The notes under the pieces are model-generated. The model was not told where the DNA came from, did no database searches, and saw only the letters and a list, made by a program, of their open reading frames with translations. Positions 55,801 to 64,000 of a stretch of 64,000 nucleotides of DNA are shown in pieces. The translations under genes and the position numbers were made by a program. How positions within the stretch are numbered: the stretch's first letter is position 1; every line of letters begins with the position of its first letter. The DNA is from Dipteris shenzhenensis (taxonomy: Eukaryota > Polypodiophyta > Polypodiopsida > Gleicheniales). The DNA lies in assembly GCA_047967505.1 (NCBI GenBank), contig CM106541.1. One strand, 5' to 3'.

Positions 55801-58731
55801 TTGCTTTCAAAGGCTACTGGCCTTCCCTCTTGAAGGAGGACTGCTCCTACCGCAATGCCACTTGCATCGGTTTCCAGGAACAACGGTTTCTGGGGATCAA
55901 CTATTTTTAACACCGGTCCTGTGACCACAGCTTGTTTTATGGTGTTAAAACTTTCTTGTTGATTCTGTCCCCATATAAAAGGTACTTTATCTGAGGTCAG
56001 ATCAGTCAATGGCGATACTATTTCGGAATATCCTTTGATATGCCTTCTATAAAACTGGACAAACCCCAAGAATGATCGCAACGCGGTCAGACTCTGAGGG
56101 ATTGGCCAAGTTAGTATCGCAGCCAGTTTCTTCGGATCCATTTCTACCCCCTCTGGAGTAATTATGAATCCTAAATATTCAAGCCTAACCATACACAGTA
56201 TAGTTTTCTTTTTATTTGCATAAAGACTGGCTTTCCTCAAAGTACTGAACACTATTCTCAGGTGTTCACGATGATCAGTAATACTTTTACTGAACACTAG
56301 AATATCGTCAATAAAATGTACTACAAACTTTCCGATATACGGACGTAGTAAATCATTCATAAGCATGACGAATGTAGCCGGAGCATTGGTAAGTCCGAAG
56401 GGCATTACCAAAAACTCATAATGACTAAACCTGCTTCTGAAAGCGGTTTTATGCACATCCTCGGCTCTAATCCGGATCTGATGGTAGCCACACTTAAAAT
56501 CTATCTTGCTGAAAATCACGGCTCCATGTAATGCATCTAGCAAATCATCAATCCGAGCCATCGGATACATGTGCTTAACAGTGATATTATTCAATGCTTT
56601 GTAATATATACAGAGGCGAAACGTATCATCCTTTTTCTTCTTTAACATCACTGGCGAAGCAAAAGGTGAGAAACTTGGTTGAATCTGCCCCAACTTGAGG
56701 TATTCTTTCAGTTGTCTATGCACCTCCGCCTCTTCAGTAAAACTCATTCTATAGGGAGGTCTATTCACAGGTTCTGCCTCCGGAATCAGTTCTATCTTAT
56801 GCTGAACATTCCGCTCTGGAGGTAACCCATAAGGTAGTTCATCCCTAAAACATTCAGAGAACTCCTCTGTTATAAGATTAGCCAGCTTGGCCATCTCACC
56901 ACTTTGCGTAACATCAGTGCTAGCTGAAGAATCATCAACCGGCTCTACCGATGCTGTGCAAAGGAATAAAAACTCTTCTTGAGCTTTTTGGATTTCCATC
57001 ACGGAAACCAACGGTCCCTGAGGTATATCTTTCTCACCTCGCAAGACATAAAGCACATCATTCATCTTGAATTGATATACGTGCTTTTTCCAATCAATGG
57101 CTGGATTCTTCCTAGAATGCCACGCCATACCCAGGGCTATATCTGCATGAGCAAGCTTGGTCATTTCAAAATCAAGCTTCTCAGCATAGTCCTGAATACG
57201 AAGCTCCAACTGGGTAACCCTTTGGTCCCATACTTCAGTTGAACTTCCATCTGCCATCCTGACTGTATACGCATAGTCAGATGGACTTGTCTTTAATTTC
57301 AGCCTCTTCACGAGCTTGGAGTTAATCACATTGTGAGTTGACGCCGAGTCAAACAACACAATGACATCATGATTGGCCACTTGCCCTTTCATTTTAATTA
57401 ACTCCGTATCATCAAAGGCTGTATACCCCGTTGCTGCGGGCTTAGATAGCGGGCTTAGATAGGATGTTATCAGGTGCACTCGTTACTAACTTAGCAACAG
57501 ACACACATAACAAACAAGGTACTAACCTCTGAGAAGATCCCGCTAGCTGAATCTGCATCTCTTCCGCTCTGGGACTTCCCTCCATCTCCACGTCGCATTC
57601 TGAGATCACCATCTCAGCCATCCGACGATCTTTGTTATGTGGACAATCCTTCCACTGATGAGGCTGAAGGCAACCAAAACATAAGCCTTCTCTCCTCGCT
57701 TTTTCCCTTTGTTCTGGGTTGGGAGACTTAGACTAAGCCTGGGCTGCCATTGGGGTTACTTTCCTCTTCACTCCAATGGTGGTACTTGGTTTAGGAGTTT
57801 CAGCTGGTTTCGCATGCTTGGCTTGACCACTCGGCTGAGAACCACTCCCTCTACTAATCCATTTCTTCTTAAACCCAGATTTCTTTTGATACCCATACTG
57901 GGTTCCGACCTGTGCAAACCCACTTGGCCTGCTGCCCTTGGCATCTTCATAGTTCAAGGCTATAGCTATTGCATCATCTAATGTGTTCGCGTACTTAGCC
58001 CGAACTTCCATTTTTATTCGATCATTCAATCCAAATATGAAATCTTTCACTTGGATTGATTGAGGCAGGGGTTCATCAACCTTCATTACGCTCTCTTGAA
58101 ACTTATCAGTGTATTCTGCCACCGATAAATTTCTATGACGAAGGTTCCTATATTGATCCCAAGATCGGGATGCTTCGTCAGGAGGTAAGAAGTATTTCCT
58201 GAATTCTCTTTTAAACCCCTCCCAGGTAGTGGATGCTATACCATCTTTTTGTTGTGTAATCCACCACCGATCCGTTGCCTCACTAAACATGTGGGTGGCC
58301 TCACGGATCTTCTTGATGTCATTTCTGATTTCACAAATGGCGAACGCCTTGTCCCATTTGTGTAACCAGGTCTCAATGACATCGGAACTATGGTCGTTCA
58401 TCTGACCAGAATACTTTTCTGGCCTGTAATTGGCAATATTTGGCACTTTAGCCTTCCTAGGCTCAACCATATGGACACTAGACTCCGGTTCCATTGGAGC
58501 CTTTCCCTTCTCATCTCGAGAAGGTCTGGCAGACATACTGTGTATCGCTCTCCTAAGTTCAGACTGCCCTGCATTGGCCTGTAACTGCTACGCTAATAGT
58601 TGTTGCAAGGCATCCTCAAGCAATGCAATTCTGCTAGATAAGGTATGAGCCACTGGGCGCGACACCTGCTGGGCCGGCCGGACTCCTGACTCACTAGGGT
58701 CTCTCCTAGAAGCCCCTTCTTCTGCTTCCAT
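55790..58731 (-). pseudogene. Gypsy 2 gag-protease-RT-RNase H
   Basis: Gag starts MEAEEGASRRDPSESG at 58731, with a TAG near 58590, then MSARPSRDEKGKAP and a capsid containing ETWLHKWDKAFAICEIRNDI and REFRKYFLPPDEASRSWDQY. A stop (AQA*SK) precedes a knuckle CFGCLQPHQWKDC. Protease has VLFDSASTHNVINSKLVKRL (Gly of DSG replaced by Ala). RT is complete: YRMSFTEEAEVHRQLKEYL, KIDFKCGYHQIRIRAEDVHK, FVVHFIDDILVFSK (catalytic Asp pair at about 56300) and FLGFVQFYRRHIKGYS. RNase H begins LETDASGIAVGAVLLQEG and breaks after FESKKLRQPG. Confidence 0.9.
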
Positions 58732-58746
58732 TCAGTTCAATGGGTG

Positions 58747-58777
<31 letters not shown>

Positions 58778-59796
58778 TTTTAAATAAACACCGCTAGAAA
58801 ACTGTATTTACAACTGACACAATTCAGGGTACTGGCACTCTGACACAATTCCCTATACTAGGGAATTCCTGCAATCCCACATGCACACTGACTAGGCATT
58901 TGACACAGGCATATATTCCAAATATAGCGCTTTTCCCTATACTAGGGAAGCTCCTGCACACTAACTCTGACTGAAGCACATAGGCATAATCTCAAGCATA
59001 ATCTGTCCTTGCTATAGCATTGAACCCTCATGCATACTAATTATTAACGAGACCCTCTTCATGCAAGCGGAGCATCAACACAGACTAAGATTGGAAAAAA
59101 AAACACAGAATTGACGAAGGCCAAAGAAAGCTCCCTGGTCGTTAACGATTTTGTCACAGCCTTCAGAATCGCTTTGTTCAGACCGTAACTGGCGAAATGT
59201 TCATCTGCAAAGTCTACCCACATTTCCGCTCTATCACTAACGAGACGATCTTTCTCTCCCTTGAATTTCGTCAGTCACGGGCTATCTGCGTCAAAGGGTC
59301 TCCCTGTTCACGAGCTACTATTAAGCCCACGAATAGTCCTAACACACAGCAAAATCCTGATAGCGGTGCGGGAGGACCACCAATAGCGATTCGTCACCCT
59401 TGTACTCGAACGCTTCCAATTACGCTGCCATCATGCTGTTCGTCGTCACGGGCAGCCCCCTCCAAATTCGTCGTCACCCATTGCAGGTCAGTGTCGATCC
59501 CGTCCGTCCGTCGCGTGGAGGTCACGAGTAGCCGAATCGCTCCATGCTCCTAGTACCTGACCACTTCAGATTACCTGCGCTTCAAAGCCTTCGCCTAACA
59601 CCCCGCAATCTCCTTGAGGCAGTACGAGATGACCACTGAATATCCACATCATTCGTCGGGGGTCACGCATAACAAAGTCGTCACACCTACGCTCTGGTCT
59701 TTCGACAACCGTTCGTCTTTTGACTTCATAGCTCCACGCCTTTTCTTGAACTCTGGTCTTCCGTCACCCAGATCGTCTCTCTAATCCTTGCCTTGA
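58732..59796 (-). other. Gypsy 2 leader
   Basis: About 1.06 kb lie between PBS and gag. A GTTTT pentamer run occurs at 58747-58773. The segment 59260-59560 is CpG-rich with many CGTC words; its short ORFs are not credited. Confidence 0.55.
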
Positions 59797-59808
59797 GCTC
59801 TGATACCA
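59797..59808 (-). promoter_or_regulatory. Gypsy 2 primer binding site
   Basis: The minus strand reads TGGTATCAGAGC, two bases from the LTR edge at 59811. Confidence 0.88.
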
Positions 59809-59810
59809 AA

Positions 59811-60230
59811 TGTTAGACACGACATCTATTTCCTATTGCAGATCGCGGGAGCAGCACCAATTCTTTCCTCCCAGCCAACCTTGCTGAAGCACACGAGCTG
59901 ACAGAGAATTTCAGTCAGAAAAACATACGTGAATACTTCATTCTCTTCTCTCTCTAGCTTCAACAAGCCCCATCTCCCTAGAGGGATCTAGATGCCACAT
60001 GTCATCATCATAGAGCCTTCTTAATGCAACATGTCACCCCTCTCTTGGGATGCTTTAAAATTCTTTGCCCCTAGGCACATTCCTTGCATTAGGCCCTTAG
60101 CCTTAGATCCACCTAGTCTGGTGCTATCAACCCTCACCTAGGACCTTGACATTAATTCCCTCTCGATCATTTACATGAAGCGCAAACAAATAATTTCAAA
60201 CATAGATCCTTTAAGGGAAATGTCGACTGA
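59811..60230 (-). repeat. Gypsy 2 5' LTR, outer end uncertain
   Basis: The inner edge is TGTTAGACACGAC next to the PBS. The outer edge lies before the LINE sequence that starts around 60250-60300. Confidence 0.5.
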
Positions 60231-60309
60231 TTCTTCCAAGGTCATGCTACCTCGGCTAGAGCGTAACAACTAGAACCCTGGGCAGTTGCTATGTCAAAAA
60301 AGTTCACTA

Positions 60310-60960
60310 TGCACAGGGGGCTCTTTTGAAGTGGTCATGGCAGATGAAGAGCACAAGCAGATTTTATTGGAACACTCCCCTCTTTTCTATGGGCAGTAGA
60401 TGGTTCATGTGTTGCCCTGGTCTCCTACCAGAGATTATCGGGCGTTGATCGGACACAAATGCCCTATCTGGGTGGAAGTTGTGGATTTCACTCAATGCCT
60501 GGCTTCTCTTTTGCCAAAAATTGCAGCCTCTCTTGGCAAAGTGGTTTGTCCACCACGGCCTAATGGCAATTCAAATAGATTTTGTATTTTGTGGGACACA
60601 CCTTGAACTCTTATTCGGTTACAGTGAATAATGTTTCGATGGGCAATGCCTTCTATAAATTGAAATGAGGTCTCTTTGCACGTGCTTGCTTTGAATGCAA
60701 GAAGTTCGGACATATGGCTTTGCCATTATGCCCTTCACATACTCCCAAAATGCCATTGCAGGCTGATTTGTCACCGCCTCCGAGCAAGACTTCTACTGCC
60801 TCTTCTTGATGAAGACTAAGGGGGTGAAACAGTTCTTTGCTGTCCAGGACAAAGGAAAAGCACCGGTTGCTTGAAATGGTGATGTTCCTCCTTCTGTGCC
60901 TTCGGCCTCTCATCCTCAGGCAAAGGGAAAAACTTTGAATGATGCTTGGCAAACCCCAAG
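60310..60960 (+). pseudogene. LINE ORF1 (DUF4283-like plus zinc knuckle)
   Basis: GSFEVVMADEEHKQILLEHS, a TAG, then MVHVLPWSPTRDYR and CPIWVEVVDFTQCLASLLPK match the N-terminal RNA-binding-like domain of plant L1 ORF1 proteins. In another frame CFECKKFGHMALPLC gives a CCHC-like knuckle (about 60690-60735). Stops separate the two. Confidence 0.65.
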
Positions 60961-61202
60961 AAAAGTCTTCTCACCTAGGAGACCTTTGCCCTCCCGGACT
61001 TGGAATGGTGCCTTCTCTTAGGGCAAAACACTGGCTGAACATGCAAGGTTCCTCTAGAGCAGCCACTACTAGGAGAGTTACTTTTTTCAGAGTTTGGAGG
61101 GATCTCCTTTCTTCTTTGAGTTTCCTTCAGGGTTGAGATGGCATTGTCAGCCTCTGCCTTGGTTATTTATTAGCTCAGTTTGAGCTATTTTTTCCTCATG
61201 CA

Positions 61203-62500
61203 TTGCATGATGTACTCCCGCATTTGAGCTTGCTCTCGCGGTTTTCATTCATACTTAATGAAGTAATTTTCTTGAAAAGAAAAAAATCACCAGCTGAAAA
61301 TTCTGGTATTGGTTTGACTTGGGCTAAGGTGACTGCCAATCGTAACCTCTTTCCAAAAGAGGAACTTGCTGCCTTTTTTTCTTCTCCTCAGGCTGAGTTT
61401 TTTTCTCAGGGCCGAGGCCCGGATATTAAGGTTGCTCTTCCAAGCAATTCTTTAAAAGTTTGCATTACAAAAGACAAGCTGCCAATATTTATCGGATCCG
61501 GATGCCTCATGGTTCTTGGTCCTCATCTTGCTCGAAGCTTGCTGCTTTTTGTGTGCAGCACTTTTCACATGTGGACATTCTTTCTCCTCAGGTTGTGTCT
61601 GCCCGTCAGCTTCTTTTGTAGCATGTCCATTCCATCCTCTCTGATGCTCAGGCTTTGGAATTGGAAATTCCTTTCATTGTCAGATGCTGTTAAATCCTGT
61701 GGCAGATGGAAATCTCCAGGATGGGGGGATGGTATCACTGTGGAATTTTTCTTGCCTTCTAGGATATCTTCAAGCAGACTTTGCTGCAAATGGTTAATTC
61801 AGCCTGGGAAAATCAGCAAATGCCTATGTCATGGAAAAAAGGACTTGTCAAGCTCCTTCCAAAAAAGCAGCTATGTGATTTGCTCACTGATTGGAGACCA
61901 ATAACACTCATGCCAGTCATTTACAAGATCATAGCCAAAATGGTTGTTGATCGTATTAAAGGTTATTTGCATGATGGGCTGTATCCTTCGCAATATGGCT
62001 TCGTTCCCCGTAGGCATATCACAGATAATATTGCCAATGCTTATATTGGGATTGAATATGCCAAATACACGCATCAGGATGTTCTGCTCTTACAGGTGGA
62101 TATTGCAAAAGCCTTTGATACAGTTTAATGGGAATTCATCTCACAAACAATGCGAGCTTTGGGGTTTGGAACAAAAATGCAGCAGATTATTTACTGGCTT
62201 TACAGGGACAACAATGTAGCTTGCATTCTTTCTGGAGATCTCTCCGATGAGTGGACTCTTCGTTGTTCGGTCCGTCAAGGATGTCCCCTTAGTGCTTTAT
62301 TGTATGCCATTGCTACCCATCCTATGCTGCAATATATTGATCATCTCGTGGCTATAGGCTCCCTTCATGGTTTGGAATTGGATGCAAATCGCAACATGAT
62401 TGCTCAAGCCTATGCTGATGATTCTTTCTTTACCCTGAAGAATACGCAGAATGATCTTTCATGCTTTGATGCAGGTTCTCTCTGTTTGTAGTTTGGTAGC
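61203..62500 (+). pseudogene. LINE reverse transcriptase
   Basis: Across two frames it reads KSPGW-GDGITVEFF, SWKKGLVKLLPKKQLCDLLT, DWRPITLMPVIYKIIAKMVV, YPSQYGFVPRRHITDNI, DIAKAFDTV followed by a TAA (62126-62128), SVRQGCPLSALLYAIATHPM and AQAYADDSFFTL with the catalytic YADD. Order and motifs are those of non-LTR RT of the L1 group. Confidence 0.88.
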
Positions 62501-64000
62501 TGGTCTTCATGTAAATTTTCAAAAGTCCAAGCTGCTCTCATTGCATTCTAAATACTGGCATAGTCTTTTGTGGCCCGGGAAAATCATTCCACCACTCAGA
62601 TTGTTCGTCATCTTGGTTACCCTTTGGGATGGAGTCTCACTTGTCATCAACAAACTGATTGGGTGATGGTCAAGCTTTGGAAAAAGCTAGAATATTGGAA
62701 ATTGGCAACCTGGCCTTTGCATGTTCAGCTTCAGATAGTGCAGTCCATCCTTGTGGCATATATTCAATTTTACTTGCCTTTGATCCTGTTCACTAAGGCA
62801 GATCTTGCTTCTTTCATGTCTGCCATTATGAAAATCTTCTAGCGTTCCAAACATGGCAGAAAAAGTATCAAACTGCTTTCAGTGCATCAACTTTGTTCTC
62901 CTAAGATGCATGGTGGTTTGAACATCATGAATATCCAGGTGCACATCCTTGCTCACAAGGGGAAAATGTTGCTGCAATTTCTGCAAGGTGATCAGCCTTG
63001 GGCTCTTATGATTAGATCTCTAGTCACACATATCAGTATTTCTGCCTTTGGTCATTGGCAAATCAATTACTGGGATTTCTTATTTGGTCACATTGATGGC
63101 ACTTTGCCTGGCTGCCCTTTGGTCTCTAGTTTGCTTCTTGATTGAAAGCACATCCTCTCTCATCTGGAATGGCATGGTCGACAGTCTTTGCTGGGTAATT
63201 CTTTGCGAGCTGAAAGCATTCACTGGTCGATAGTTTTTCAGTCTCCACTGGGTTTACAGGGACCTCGTCGTTCCTACTTTGTTTCTTTTAAGGGCATCAA
63301 TTCTGTTGCTGATGTTATTCAGGATGATGGCTCTATGCTACCTTTTTCTTTAGCAGCTACACAATATGGCTTGGGCTCTCATTATTGTGCTTTGTGGCAA
63401 CAAATTGCTTATATACTTTCGCCTTTTGTTCCGATTCCTCCTTTGTAACTTTAGGCCAGGTTGGAGGATTGGACGTTGACTTCACCAAGGTCCTCTTCTT
63501 GCCCTTTGAGGCTATCTCAGATTACGGTGCCTGCATTGTATAAAATCCTTTTGCCTCAACCTTGGGTTTTAGAGAAAGGCAATTCTATTTGGTGAATGCA
63601 TCGCCCAACCAATGGGTGGAGAAAGAGATTGAAGCAGCTTTGGGCTTACAAAACTCCTCTTCAGCAACAGGTTTTCTTCTGGCGAGTGCTTGTGGGCATT
63701 TTTCCATCTGGATAGATGTTGGCCCGTAGACACATTACTCCTGCTCGTTGCCACAAATGCTTGAGTTCTCAAGAGATTGTGCCTCATTTATCCTGGTTTT
63801 GTCAATGTTCTCGTGAGTTCATTGATCTTCTTCGGCAGCGCCTGTGAGCGAGATTCCCGACTAGTCCTTTTGGGAAGTCTTTCTGGCTCTTTGGTTTTCA
63901 TCCACCCAGACCGGAGTTTCATCTTTTCTCTGTTTGGGTTCGCTATTGGGCACTCTGGACTTTATGGACAGATAGGAACTATAAAGTCTCTGGTGATCCC
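62501..64000 (+). pseudogene. LINE RT C-terminal region and zf-RVT
   Basis: Broken frames include GLHVNFQKSKLLSL, HQLCSPKMHGGLNIMNIQVH (typical post-RT text) and, near 63670-63840, VFWRVLVGIFPSG, CHKCLSSQEIVPHLSWFCQC, which has the Cys/His spacing of the zf-RVT domain. It continues to the window end. Confidence 0.75.

Larger units (their letters stand above)
55767..60230 (-). mobile_element. Gypsy retrotransposon 2, truncated
   Basis: On the minus strand there are an LTR candidate (from 60230 to 59811), PBS, leader, gag, protease, RT and the first part of RNase H. It is cut off near 55800 within RNase H, where the Copia-derivative LTR adjoins; integrase and the 3' LTR are missing. Confidence 0.85.
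60290..64000 (+). mobile_element. L1-type LINE, degenerate, runs off the window
   Basis: It has ORF1-like sequence, RT and a zf-RVT end in order on the plus strand. Stops and frameshifts are frequent. The apurinic endonuclease domain that should precede RT is not recognised; only about 300 bases separate the ORF1 zinc knuckle region from the pre-RT sequence. Confidence 0.82.

Overview
The window is TE-rich nuclear DNA of a land plant. The evidence is GT-AG spliced genes, plant-type Copia and Gypsy elements primed by initiator-Met tRNA, an L1-type LINE, hAT and Mutator-like remnants, and one plausible host gene, a PhoD-like alkaline phosphatase at 47554. Species cannot be read from the sequence. 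The low gene density and nested insertions fit a large genome such as a fern or gymnosperm; that is inference.

The main find is a DNA transposon with 32-bp terminal inverted repeats beginning CATTAGG, present twice. Copy 1 (2395-12254, about 9.9 kb) carries four spliced genes. These are a DDE-transposase-like gene (+, 2796-5531), an orphan gene (-, 5855-6929), a gene fusing an H3-like histone to a Ulp1/SENP-like protease domain (+, 8080-10225), and a second orphan gene (-, 10426-11749). The two middle genes are divergent across a region holding three 239-bp tandem repeats and two G-boxes. Copy 2 (18453-23873) lost the interior from the transposase gene to the protease gene. It keeps the catalytic Cys that copy 1 has lost.

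Copy 2 sits inside a complete but decayed Copia element (15601-28671, minus strand) with 257/263-bp LTRs, a GCTCC target duplication, a PBS and a PPT. A roughly 1-kb Mutator-like non-autonomous element occurs twice: in the Copia RT/RNase H region (16646-17643) and inside transposon copy 2 (19664-20682, with a 9-bp duplication). The nesting order is therefore Copia, then the H3-Ulp1 transposon, then the Mutator-like element.

From 28.7 to 46.9 kb there is no recognisable host gene. It holds hAT transposase C-terminal fragments with an associated dispersed repeat, two fold-back hairpins, G-rich and GA/CT tracts, short tandem repeats and a Gypsy protease scrap. The first three exons of the PhoD gene lie at 47554-48583. 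No later exon was found before the window ends.

Downstream come a minus-strand Gypsy with its RT core deleted (49128-52449), a gag-only Copia remnant with PPT and LTR (54156-55800), a second minus-strand Gypsy (55767 to about 60230), and a degenerate LINE (about 60300 to the end).
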